Source: Pseudarthrobacter oxydans
GTDB lineage: Bacteria > Actinomycetota > Actinomycetes > Actinomycetales > Micrococcaceae
NCBI RefSeq assembly: GCF_013314975.1
Contig: NZ_JABTYH010000039.1
Location: forward strand, 1 to 39,470
DNA: 39,470 nucleotides
Direction of reading: 5' to 3'
Of this stretch, positions 1-7,533 are shown in pieces; position 1 is the stretch's first letter, and each line of letters opens with the position of its first letter. The notes under the pieces were generated by a model. That model saw nothing but the letters and a program-made list of their open reading frames with translations. It did not search any database and had not been told where the DNA came from. The position numbers and the translations under genes are program-made.

Positions 1-1
1 A

Positions 2-193
2 CCCGTTTGGGCTTCGTCATTACCTGCGGTAGCTGAGCCAAGTGGCGTGCCTATCAGGCTTCTCGTCCCCGTAGATGACTTGAAAAAGGCACGTCATTCC
101 AAGGGCATACCATTCCACCAGATGAAACCCTGGGTCGAGATTGGCGACGGCCGTAGGGTCTATTCCAGGAACTCCATCCCTATGAAGGACTGA
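2..193 (+). CDS. C-terminal part of an unrecognised protein (5' end outside window)
   Basis: The frame is open from base 2 to a TGA at 191-193, giving at least 63 residues with no start inside that is clearly better than entry from upstream. The visible tail is hydrophilic and mixed in charge, with a segment around VPIRLLVPVDDLKKARHSK and the end RNSIPMKD. Codon use looks like that of a real high-GC gene, but I recognise no family. It converges with the serine recombinase gene that ends at 226, leaving about 30 bases between the two stops. It lies outside the copper transposon, so it belongs to the older backbone. No function is proposed. Confidence 0.5.
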   Translation, partial: PVWASSLPAVAEPSGVPIRLLVPVDDLKKARHSKGIPFHQMKPWVEIGDGRRVYSRNSIPMKD

Positions 194-225
194 CCCCAAA
201 GCGGTCCGAACACCACGACGTTACG

Positions 226-825
226 TTATGCCGCCCGCGATGCGGACTTGGCACTACCTGCGGCTGAGGTTGCACTAAGAGCCCGCGTCAGCGATGAAAC
301 ACTCACACTGATGCGCTCGGCCGTTTCCTTCAAAGTCTTCCCTTCGCTGCGAAGCTGCAGAGCAGTTTCAAGCTTCCCTGCCGTGATCGCCCTCGGCCGG
401 CCACCGAGACGGCCGCGCGCCTTCGCAGCGGCCAGACCTGCCTTTGTTCTCTCAGAGAGCCTGGACCGCTCGTACTCCGCGAGGGAGGCAAACATATCGA
501 AGATCAGTTTGCCGTGGGCGCTCGTCGTATCCAGCCACGGCTCAGCCAGGGAACGGAACCCTATCCCCCGCTGGCCCAGCACGGTCACAATGTCAGCCAG
601 ATCAGCGGTGCTCCGGCCCAGTCTGGTCAGATCGGCGACCAAAAGCACATTCCCGGGCTGCAGGTAGTCCAAACACTCCTTCCACCGAGCCCTGGCTTGG
701 GTGGCCCCGGAGGCGTACTCCTGAAAGACACGCACGGCGCCGGCCCCTACAAGTGCGTCAACCTGGGAATCCAAAGATTGTCCTCGTGTGCTGACCCGCG
801 CGTAGCCAATCGCATTCTCAAGCAC
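226..825 (-). CDS. Serine recombinase (resolvase/invertase family)
   Basis: This 199-residue protein begins with the resolvase hallmark GYARVST, with catalytic Ser12. It carries the other conserved blocks: LTRLGRSTADLADIV (R-L-x-R motif), an SLAEYERSRLSERT helix and a C-terminal helix-turn-helix (about residues 150-185). Family knowledge says such proteins cut and religate DNA at a short res or inversion site, usually next to their own gene. The start is GTG at 825, preceded by GGAGGG eight bases upstream. The 90 bases upstream run directly into the left end of the copper transposon at 917, so the probable res region has been hit or bordered by that insertion. It differs in sequence from the three other serine recombinases in the window. 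Whether it is a plasmid resolvase or belonged to a Tn3-like element cannot be told. Confidence 0.93.
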   Translation of the reverse strand: MLENAIGYARVSTRGQSLDSQVDALVGAGAVRVFQEYASGATQARARWKECLDYLQPGNVLLVADLTRLGRSTADLADIVTVLGQRGIGFRSLAEPWLDTTSAHGKLIFDMFASLAEYERSRLSERTKAGLAAAKARGRLGGRPRAITAGKLETALQLRSEGKTLKETAERISVSVSSLTRALSATSAAGSAKSASRAA

Positions 826-916
826 CTCAAAAACCCTCCATCAAACGTTTTGACCGGTTTTCATTTCGGAAACCAGATTTGACCAACCCTAGAAGGAGTT
901 TTCAACCGTGCGCCGA
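826..916. promoter_or_regulatory. Candidate res/promoter region of the recombinase gene
   Basis: This segment is AT-richer than its surroundings and holds the direct repeat TTTGACC at 849-855 and 878-884. An inverted pair GGTTT/AAACC surrounds 857-874. Such repeats are typical of resolvase binding sites upstream of their genes, but no subsites can be defined without alignment. Its right edge abuts the transposon end. Confidence 0.4.
893..916 (+). pseudogene. Possible gene start cut off by the transposon
   Basis: AAGGAG at 893-898 is followed nine bases later by GTG at 908, a good translation start on the plus strand. The terminal inverted repeat begins at 917, three codons into this possible gene. 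Beyond that point the frame reads through the transposon end and makes no recognisable protein. The rest of the gene is not found next to the right end at 19216, so this reading is tentative. Confidence 0.25.
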
Positions 917-968
917 TGTCATTTTCAGAAGTCGTCTGCACCGAATGTCAGAAGTGCCGTGCACTCGT
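917..968 (+). repeat. Left terminal inverted repeat with two TniA-type sites
   Basis: The 27-bp terminal repeat covers 917-943. Two related motifs follow each other: CAGAAG-N6-TGCAC at 926-942 and CAGAAGTGCCGTGCAC at 950-965. In Tn5053-like elements, 19-bp repeats of this kind are bound by the TniA transposase. The spacing of about 24 bases fits that pattern. Confidence 0.85.
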
Positions 969-1013
969 GCCGTCCTGAGACTTCGATGGAATCCCCGGGC
1001 GGTCGCGCTCTCG

Positions 1014-2375
1014 TTATTGCGGTTCGGGTAGGGCTCGTACGAAGGGTGCCTTGCCGAGGGTAGTTCGTTCGAGGTGTTCGGTGATGTGCACTTCTACGTC
1101 CGTGGCTGCTGCGCCGGCTTTCTTGAGCGCTGCTGTTACTGCGGTGCGGACGTTTTCTGTGGAGGCTCCCGGGGCGAGGCCGGCAAGGAGCACACGGAGT
1201 TTGGTGGGTTCCTGGATGACCTGCCATCCGTTGTATCCGGCCTCGTCGAGGATGTGGTGGAAGACGATTGGGTGGATGTGGATGACGCCTTGTTCTCCTG
1301 GGAGGTGGAGGACGTCTTCGAGGCGGCCTTCGATGTCTTGGAGCACAGTGAAGGATCGGCCGCATGGGCACTCGCGCCCGCCGAGTTTGATGGTGTCGGA
1401 CATTTCGTAGCGAATGAGTGGGACGGTCCGGGAAAACAGGACTGTGACGAGGAGTTTCGCGCCGGTTGTTCCGTTTGGGACGGGGTTTCCTGCCGTGTCT
1501 ATGGGCTCGATGATGAGCAGGTCTTCGTAGACGTGGCGGTTCCGGTAGGTGCAGGGGGACGCGATCCCTGCCGTTTCGGTGGCGGCGTAGACATCGAAGG
1601 GTTTGCTCCCCCAGGCGGCTTCCAGTTCGGCAGCTGCATGGGGGCTGAGGACCTCGGATGCGGACATGACGCCTTCCGGAGCGATGCGCAGGCGTCCGGC
1701 ACGCTGTTCGGCGGCGAGGGGTTTGAGTGCTGAGGCGTAGCCGACCAGGATCCTGGGTTGGAACCCGTTCAGCGCAGCGACCGTCTCTTCCATGGGGGCG
1801 GTGACGTCCAGACGGATGGCGGGGACGATTCTGGAGCGCAGGGATGCTCCAACGACTGCGGACTGGTGTGTGGGGATGCGGGAGCTGACAAGCGCCATCT
1901 TCAGGGGCCTGGTGATGCCGGCGGAGATCCCGGCCCAGTCGTTGGCCCGGGCGTAGGAGGCCAGGACGGTCGCCCATTCGGTGCGGTTCCAGACGAAGGT
2001 TCCGCGCCGGCCGGTGGTGCCGGCTGTTGCCGCGGCCCACCATTTGCCCTGCCAGGGCAGACCGGGATCCCCTCCGGCCTGGGTGAGGGCCTGTAGATGG
2101 TTTTCGAGGTCAGCGAGACTGAGGTCCGGTGTGGTGAGGGCATCGTCGAAGTGCTCCATCAGGTCAGCTTTTGTGACGGGCGGCAGCTGGTCCAGCGGGG
2201 CGTTGTGGAGGCCTGCGTGGTGGTGCCGGTAGAACTCGGAGCCGGCGTAGGCCGCCCGGCGGAGCTCCTGGAGGGCGTGTTCCTGGTGGGCTGTGATGTG
2301 GGCGGCGTCCCAGTGGTCCCTTTGTCGCCACGCGGCGCGCAGGAACAGTACCTGGGCGATGAGGCTTGGGTCCAT
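1014..2375 (-). CDS. Phenylacetate-CoA ligase-like (PaaK family) adenylate-forming enzyme
   Basis: The 453-residue protein shows the signatures of adenylate-forming ligases of the PaaK group. These are a phosphate-binding loop TAGTTGRRGTF near residue 115, a YAATETAG motif near 265 and EGRLEDVLHLPG near 330. The C-terminal domain also resembles PaaK (HIHPIVFHHILDE and a final THxE-type strand). Family members activate an aryl or other carboxylate with ATP to an acyl-adenylate and usually pass it to CoA. The real substrate here is unknown. It starts 11 bases after the copA stop, so it is very likely the second gene of a copA operon driven by the CsoR-type promoter near 5110. No phenylacetate degradation genes are present, which argues against a catabolic role and for a modified job linked to copper stress. 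Confidence 0.88.
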   Translation of the reverse strand: MDPSLIAQVLFLRAAWRQRDHWDAAHITAHQEHALQELRRAAYAGSEFYRHHHAGLHNAPLDQLPPVTKADLMEHFDDALTTPDLSLADLENHLQALTQAGGDPGLPWQGKWWAAATAGTTGRRGTFVWNRTEWATVLASYARANDWAGISAGITRPLKMALVSSRIPTHQSAVVGASLRSRIVPAIRLDVTAPMEETVAALNGFQPRILVGYASALKPLAAEQRAGRLRIAPEGVMSASEVLSPHAAAELEAAWGSKPFDVYAATETAGIASPCTYRNRHVYEDLLIIEPIDTAGNPVPNGTTGAKLLVTVLFSRTVPLIRYEMSDTIKLGGRECPCGRSFTVLQDIEGRLEDVLHLPGEQGVIHIHPIVFHHILDEAGYNGWQVIQEPTKLRVLLAGLAPGASTENVRTAVTAALKKAGAAATDVEVHITEHLERTTLGKAPFVRALPEPQ

Positions 2376-2386
2376 GGGCGGGTTGC

Positions 2387-4981
2387 CTATCGGGTGCCCG
2401 CCGGGGCCAGCGGCCGGGTTTGACGGGTGGTGGTGGCTTCGGGTGTTTCCGGGCGGGGCAGCCGGAGCCGTTTGAGCAGGAGGGCGTTAACGGCGACGAG
2501 GAAGCTGGATCCGGACATCGACAGGGCCGCGATTTCGGGGCTGAGGGCGATCCCGGCGAAGGCGAAGACTCCTGCCGCGATGGGCAGCGCTATCGCGTTG
2601 TAGCCGACGGCCCAGCCCAGGTTCTGGCGCATTTTGCGCAGGGTGCCTTTGCCGATCCGCAGCGCGATGGGCACATCGAGCGGGTCCGAGCGCATGAGGA
2701 CGACGTCGGCGGTTTCGATGGCCACGTCGGTGCCGGCGCCTATCGCGATGCCGAGGTCGGCCTGAGCCAGGGCCGGCGCGTCGTTCACGCCGTCACCGAC
2801 CATGGCGACTTTCTTCCCGGCCTGTTGAAGTTCGGCGATTTTCGCTGATTTATCGCCGGGGAGCACTTCGGCGATAACGGTGTCGATGCCGAGCTGGCCG
2901 GCGATCCTGCGGCCGGTGGCTTCGTTGTCGCCGGTGAGCATGACGACTTCAATTCCGGCCTCGTGCAGGGCAGCTACCGCCGCGGCGGCAGTCTCCCTCG
3001 CGGCATCTGCCATCGCGATCACCGCAGCGGGCCGGCCGTCCACGGCGACGAGCACGGCGGTCCGTCCGGTGCCGGCGAGTTCCTCGCGCACCTGCGCCAG
3101 GGGTCCGAGGTCGATGCCTTCATCGGCCATGAGTTTGCGGTTCCCGACCATGACCCGGTGTCCGTCCACGGTCGCTCCGGCGCCGTGGCCGGGAACATTC
3201 AGGAACTCGGTCGCCGCAAGCTCGGGTACGCCTTGCGCCTGGGCATGGCGGACCACTGCGGCGGCCAGGGGGTGTTCGGATTCCTTTTCCACGGCGGCGA
3301 CCAGTGCCAGCAGGGTGCTTTGGTCAATGCCTTCGACGACGACGTCGGTGACTTCAGGTTCGCCTTTGGTCAGGGTGCCTGTTTTGTCCATCACGACGGT
3401 GTCGATCCGGGCGGAGACTTCCAGGGCAGTGGCGTTCTTGAACAGGACGCCTCGTTTGGCGCCGAGCCCGGTGCCGACCATGATGGCCGTTGGTGTGGCC
3501 AGGCCGAGCGCGTCGGGGCAGGTGATGACGACGACGGTGATGGCGAACAGCATGGCCGCTTGGAGCCCGGCGCCGAGGGCGAGCCAGGCCGCGAAGGTCA
3601 CGGTCCCGCCGATCAGGGCGACCAGGACGAGCCAGAACGCGGCCCGGTCGGCCAGCCGCTGGCCGGGGGCTTTGGAGTTCTGGGCTTCCTGGACGAGGGC
3701 GACGATCTGGGCCAGGGCGGTGTCGGCCCCGACCTTGGTGGCCCGGACCCGCATCGTTCCGGTGGTGTTGATGGATGCGCCGATCACGTCCGATCCGATG
3801 GTCTTGGTTACCGGCAGGCTCTCGCCCGTGACCATGGATTCGTCGACCTCTGACTGGCCCTCCTCGACTTTCCCGTCGACGGGGATTTTCGATCCCGGCC
3901 GGACCAGCAGCAGGTCCCCGGCCTGGACGTCAGAGGTGGGGATCTCGACTGTCTCGCCGTCGCGGATCACGACCGCGACCGGCGGGGCGAGCTCGAGCAG
4001 GGTGCGGATGGCCTCGTTCGCCCCGCCGCGGGCCCGCATCTCGAACCAGTGGCCCAGCAGCACGAATGAGGCCAGGACGGTCGCGGCTTCATAGAACACC
4101 TCGCCGCCCCCGGTGAGGGTGACCCACACGCTGTAGAGCCAGCCGGTGCCCACGGCGATCGCGACCAGGACCATCATGTCCAGTGTGCGGGCCTTCAGTG
4201 CCCGGTAGGCGCCGTCGAAGAAGATCCAGGCCGAGTAGAAGATGACCGGCAGGGACAGGATCAGGGCCATGACGTCATCGCGGAGCCCGAACGGTGTCGG
4301 GGCGGTGAAGCCGAGCATGTCCCGGCCCATCGGGGACCAGAGGACAACACCGATCGACAGGACCGCTGCGACCAGGAAACGGTTGCGCATGTCCTTGACC
4401 ATGTCATCCATCGACATCCCGCCGTGGTGGCCTCCGTGCCCCATCATGTCCTGCGGGGTCCGGGCCATCCCACCCTGCATCCCCGCGCCGTGCCCTGCGT
4501 GGGCGTCCGCCGCCGGGTGGGCGTGCTCCGTGCCCGGTTCCGCCGGTGCAGGGATATGGCCGGTGTGGTGATCGTGCTCCATCGTGTGTGGTGGACCGGC
4601 CGGTCCTGGACCGGGATGGGCGTGACCGGTGTGCGGGTGGGCAGCGCTCTTTGTCGTGGGCGTGGCGTGCTTCATCCCGGCGGTGTGGTGTTCTTCCATC
4701 GGGTAGCAGACGTGGTCGGGGACGGACTCGCCGCGGCAGTGATAGCCGCAGTCCCGGACCCACCCGGAGATCTGCTCCAGCGAGGTCACGGAGGGGTCAA
4801 AGCTCACGGTCGCGGTTTGGGCAACGGGGTTCGCCTCAACCCCTGCGACTCCGGGCCGCTGCGAGAGGACCCGTTCGATGACGGCTTTGGATGTGGCCCA
4901 GTGCAGGCCGCGGACTTCCACAACAGTGCGTTGCAAAGGCGTGGCCGGGGCGTTGGTGCCGGGCTTCGAGTCAGCAGACAT
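2387..4981 (-). CDS. copA: Copper-exporting P1B-type ATPase with His-rich N-terminus and CPD motif
   Basis: This 864-residue cation pump has all P-type ATPase signatures: TGES (385-388), DKTGT phosphorylation site (532-536), the HP dipeptide (570-571) and GDGVND (729-734). The N-terminus (18-85) folds like a heavy-metal-associated domain but has GLHWATS where the CxxC metal site should be. A linker at about 96-193 is very rich in His and Met. In the sixth membrane segment the metal motif is Cys-Pro-Asp (488-490) instead of the usual CPC. The later YN (794-795) and MSGSS (822-826) match the Cu(I) subgroup P1B-1. Role: ATP-driven export of Cu(I) from the cytoplasm across the inner membrane. The CsoR-type operator upstream and the copper-related neighbours support copper over other metals. 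The start is ATG 4981. A PaaK-like gene follows in the operon. Confidence 0.92.
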   Translation of the reverse strand: MSADSKPGTNAPATPLQRTVVEVRGLHWATSKAVIERVLSQRPGVAGVEANPVAQTATVSFDPSVTSLEQISGWVRDCGYHCRGESVPDHVCYPMEEHHTAGMKHATPTTKSAAHPHTGHAHPGPGPAGPPHTMEHDHHTGHIPAPAEPGTEHAHPAADAHAGHGAGMQGGMARTPQDMMGHGGHHGGMSMDDMVKDMRNRFLVAAVLSIGVVLWSPMGRDMLGFTAPTPFGLRDDVMALILSLPVIFYSAWIFFDGAYRALKARTLDMMVLVAIAVGTGWLYSVWVTLTGGGEVFYEAATVLASFVLLGHWFEMRARGGANEAIRTLLELAPPVAVVIRDGETVEIPTSDVQAGDLLLVRPGSKIPVDGKVEEGQSEVDESMVTGESLPVTKTIGSDVIGASINTTGTMRVRATKVGADTALAQIVALVQEAQNSKAPGQRLADRAAFWLVLVALIGGTVTFAAWLALGAGLQAAMLFAITVVVITCPDALGLATPTAIMVGTGLGAKRGVLFKNATALEVSARIDTVVMDKTGTLTKGEPEVTDVVVEGIDQSTLLALVAAVEKESEHPLAAAVVRHAQAQGVPELAATEFLNVPGHGAGATVDGHRVMVGNRKLMADEGIDLGPLAQVREELAGTGRTAVLVAVDGRPAAVIAMADAARETAAAAVAALHEAGIEVVMLTGDNEATGRRIAGQLGIDTVIAEVLPGDKSAKIAELQQAGKKVAMVGDGVNDAPALAQADLGIAIGAGTDVAIETADVVLMRSDPLDVPIALRIGKGTLRKMRQNLGWAVGYNAIALPIAAGVFAFAGIALSPEIAALSMSGSSFLVAVNALLLKRLRLPRPETPEATTTRQTRPLAPAGTR

Positions 4982-5099
4982 GGTGTCGTCGTCCTTAGCT
5001 CATCAGGGATCCGTGGAGGACAGCCGGGGTGGGTTCACCCGCTGTCGGACCTTCACTGCGTGGGGCTTTCGCCCGGGACGTCGTTTTCCGGTTAGGCCG

Positions 5100-5128
5100 A
5101 ACATATACCCCCTAGGGGTATTAGTCAA
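5100..5128 (-). promoter_or_regulatory. CsoR-type operator within the copA promoter
   Basis: On the minus strand a -35 box TTGACT (5123-5128) and a -10 box TATGTT (5100-5105) are 17 bases apart. The spacer and its edge are filled by a 17-bp near-palindrome, ATACCCCTAGGGGGTAT (5105-5121). CsoR operators in other Gram-positive bacteria have this form (ATACCC...GGGTAT), and Cu(I) binding releases the repressor. The same 17 bases, extended to 19, recur in the same orientation before the CopZ-like gene. Confidence 0.82.
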
Positions 5129-5187
5129 GGTTCGTTCCTGCTGTGCGCGGGCGCGTGCCGGCTGCCCTTGACGTTCACTATCGCCCG

Positions 5188-6117
5188 TTACCGGCGCGAG
5201 GGGTCAGAGGCTTTGGTCCCGCGCGGCGGCGGTGGGCCGGTGGCGGTGGGCCGGCGGAGCACGAGCCAGAGTGACCCGAGGACCAGGACGATGCCGGCCA
5301 CTGCCAGCGGTGGGGGTCTTTCCCCGGGCAGGAGCAGGGATGCGGCCGTGCCGATGACGGGCACGAGCAGGGTCCAGGCGGTCAGGAGGTCCAGGCGGGA
5401 GCGGGCCGCTTCGGTGAACCAGGCCAGGAACGCGGCCGCCGTCCCGGCCAGGGAGAGGAAGAGCAGAACGGTGAGGAACTGCGGGGTCCAGTGGATTGCC
5501 TGGACCGGTTCCCGGGCGGCGGCTGTTCCGGCGAGCAGGGCACCGCCGATCAGGAAGTGCCAGGCGCTGGCGGCAACCAGGTCTGTGCCGGCGAGGCTGC
5601 GGGCGGTGAGGGTTCCGGCCGTCACGGCTGCGGCGGCGAGCAGCGACAGCCATACTCCCGAGCCGCCGCCGCTGGCCAGGCCCACGACGAGCAGCCCGGC
5701 GAAGCCGAGGCCGATCCCGGCCACCGTGCGTGCCGATATTGATTCGCCGTAGAGCCACCATGCGGGCACGATGATCAGCAGGGGCTGGGCGTTGGCCAGC
5801 ACTGCCGCGGCGCCGATGGCCATCCCTGCGGTCCCGGCAAACATCGCGGCGAATGCGACCGTAACATTCGTCAGCCCCATCAGGGTGATCAGTGCCCAGG
5901 TCCGGAGTCCCCGGGGCAGTGCCCGGCCCTGAACCAGACACAGCAGGAGCAGGGCTGCCGCGGCGATCAGCGCCCGGAGGGCGGCGAACCACAGGACCGG
6001 GGCGTCCTGGAGCCCGAGCCGGATCGCCAGGAAGCACAGGCCCCAGGCTGCGGTGATGCCGAGCATGATGGCCGGGCGGGGCGCGCCTCTGGCCTGGTCC
6101 GTGCCCTCCGGGTTCAT
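5188..6117 (-). CDS. EamA/DMT-family transporter
   Basis: The 309-residue protein is almost entirely hydrophobic, with about ten predicted membrane helices in two EamA-type halves. The first half has the typical GITAAWGLCFLAIRLGL start and the second repeats the pattern around residues 150-290. The family exports amino acids, drugs or metabolites; the substrate here cannot be read from sequence. It begins 13 bases after the LOG-family gene and is probably the last gene of the operon that starts at 9616. It ends about 60 bases from the copA promoter, which it approaches head-on from the right. A role in relieving a metabolite imbalance under copper stress is only a guess. Confidence 0.85.
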   Translation of the reverse strand: MNPEGTDQARGAPRPAIMLGITAAWGLCFLAIRLGLQDAPVLWFAALRALIAAAALLLLCLVQGRALPRGLRTWALITLMGLTNVTVAFAAMFAGTAGMAIGAAAVLANAQPLLIIVPAWWLYGESISARTVAGIGLGFAGLLVVGLASGGGSGVWLSLLAAAAVTAGTLTARSLAGTDLVAASAWHFLIGGALLAGTAAAREPVQAIHWTPQFLTVLLFLSLAGTAAAFLAWFTEAARSRLDLLTAWTLLVPVIGTAASLLLPGERPPPLAVAGIVLVLGSLWLVLRRPTATGPPPPRGTKASDPSRR

Positions 6118-6130
6118 CGCGCCTCCGGGT

Positions 6131-6808
6131 TCACCGGACGAGCTGGCGCAGGTGGCACTGCTGGATCAGTTCGACGGCCTCGTCGATGTCGTCGGTGCAC
6201 CGCAGCAGGCGGATGTCTTCGGGGGTGATGAACCCCTGGTCCTGGAGCCGGTCCCGGATCCAGTCCGTGAGCCCGGCCCAGTGTTCGGTGCCGATCAGGA
6301 CGACGGGGAATTCGTGGATTTTTCCGGTCTGGACGAGGGTCAGGGCCTCAAAGAGTTCATCCAGTGTGCCGAATCCGCCGGGAAGGACCACGAAAGCGGA
6401 GGCGTAGCGGATGAACATGAGCTTGCGGGCAAAGAAGTACCGGAAGGTCATGGACACGTCAAGGTAGGGGTTCAGCGATTGTTCGCGGGGAAGTTCAATG
6501 CCGAGCCCGACGGAAGTGCCGCCGGCTTCCATGGCGCCGCGGTTGGCCGCTTCCATCAGGCCCGGTCCGCCGCCGGTGATGACCGCGAGCCCGGCCTTCG
6601 CGCACCCTGCGCCCAGGGCACGGGCCACGGCGTAGCGGGGATCCGAGGGTCCGGGCCGGGCGGAGCCGAAGACGGCGACCGTTTTGCCGAGCCCGGGTGA
6701 GAGCAGACCGAATCCGGTCTTGATTTCGGTGCTGATCCGTTCCAGCCGGGCCGGGTCCTCGGCCGGGTCCGCGAGGGCTGCGAGCAGTTCCTGGTCGGTC
6801 ATCTTCAT
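6131..6808 (-). CDS. LOG-family protein (TIGR00730-type nucleoside 5'-phosphate phosphoribohydrolase)
   Basis: The protein of 225 residues carries the two LOG-family motifs: GGGPGLMEAANRG (79-91) and PGGFGTLDE (143-151), with catalytic Arg and Glu expected within these. Relatives hydrolyse nucleoside 5'-monophosphates, in some cases releasing cytokinin-type bases, and were long misnamed lysine decarboxylases. I chose ATG 6808 because it overlaps the stop of the upstream ABC ATPase gene in an ATGA arrangement. The 56 in-frame codons before it lie over the ATPase gene and have no family character. The link with copper genes is unexplained; translational coupling with the ABC transporter says they are made together. 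Confidence 0.88.
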   Translation of the reverse strand: MKMTDQELLAALADPAEDPARLERISTEIKTGFGLLSPGLGKTVAVFGSARPGPSDPRYAVARALGAGCAKAGLAVITGGGPGLMEAANRGAMEAGGTSVGLGIELPREQSLNPYLDVSMTFRYFFARKLMFIRYASAFVVLPGGFGTLDELFEALTLVQTGKIHEFPVVLIGTEHWAGLTDWIRDRLQDQGFITPEDIRLLRCTDDIDEAVELIQQCHLRQLVR

Positions 6809-7533
6809 GCCGGCGCCGCTTCCGGGTGCATGCTGCAATGCAGGTTGTGTTCCCCGGCTTCTTCGGTGCTCAGACGGCCGTCGTCGATGGTGATGACGCG
6901 TTTGGCGGCGGTCCGCAGCCGCTGGTCGTGGCTGACGATGATGACGGCCCGGTTTTCCCGGCAGGCCGTCCCGCACAGGAGCAGGGTGACGTCCTGGCCT
7001 GTTTTCGCGTCCAGGTTGGCGGTGGGTTCGTCGGCGAGGATCAGCCGGGGATCATTCGCCAGGGACCGGGCGATGGCCACCCGTTGCTTCTCACCGCCGG
7101 AGAGGTCCCGGGGCAGGTTCCGCAGCCGGTGCCCGAGCTGGAGCTGTTCCAGCGCGGCCCGGGCCTTGGTCCGCGCCTCTTTCCGGGGCACCCCCGCGGT
7201 GAGCAGTGGCATCATGACGTTTTCCTCGGCGGTGAGGGCCGAGAGCAGGTTGAAGGTCTGGAAGACGAACCCGAACTCCTGCAGCCGCAGCCGGGACAGT
7301 TGTGCCGGGGAGAGGGTGGAGATGTCCTGGCCGGAGATGAGGATCCGGCCGCCCGTGGGAGACATGAGGGTGCCGATCATGGACAGCAGGGTTGTCTTCC
7401 CGGACCCGGAGGGACCCATGACGAGCACGATGTCCCCGGCCTCGACGCTCAGGGATACGTGGTCCACGGCGGTCACGGCGGTGTGGCCGGAGCCGAAGGT
7501 CTTCGATACGTCCTGGACGGTGACCACGTTCAT
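6805..7533 (-). CDS. ABC transporter ATP-binding protein (MacB/LolD type)
   Basis: The 242-residue ATPase has Walker A GPSGSGKTT (40-48), the Q-loop FQTFNLL (91-97), the signature LSGGEKQ (144-150) and Walker B LILADE (164-169). This is the layout of the MacB/LolD/DevA group that partners FtsX-like permeases. The C-terminus has a short extension with His and Cys (near EAGEHNLHCSMH), a possible metal contact and not usual in the family. Start ATG 7533 overlaps the stop of the permease gene by ATGA; an upstream in-frame extension over the permease gene is rejected. With the permease it probably powers export of a substrate or extraction of material from the membrane. Confidence 0.92.
   Translation of the reverse strand: MNVVTVQDVSKTFGSGHTAVTAVDHVSLSVEAGDIVLVMGPSGSGKTTLLSMIGTLMSPTGGRILISGQDISTLSPAQLSRLRLQEFGFVFQTFNLLSALTAEENVMMPLLTAGVPRKEARTKARAALEQLQLGHRLRNLPRDLSGGEKQRVAIARSLANDPRLILADEPTANLDAKTGQDVTLLLCGTACRENRAVIIVSHDQRLRTAAKRVITIDDGRLSTEEAGEHNLHCSMHPEAAPA

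Noticed and set aside
925..2043. Long minus-strand frame over the PaaK-like gene
   Set aside because: Its product is Arg/Pro/His-rich low-complexity sequence, typical of a wrong frame in high-GC DNA; the PaaK frame has all family motifs.
2880..4094. 404-codon plus-strand frame opposite copA
   Set aside because: Ser/Arg/Thr-rich antisense shadow of a clear ATPase gene.
6809..6976. Longer start for the LOG-family gene
   Set aside because: The 56 extra codons overlie the ABC ATPase gene and have no family sequence; ATG 6808 overlaps the ATPase stop neatly.
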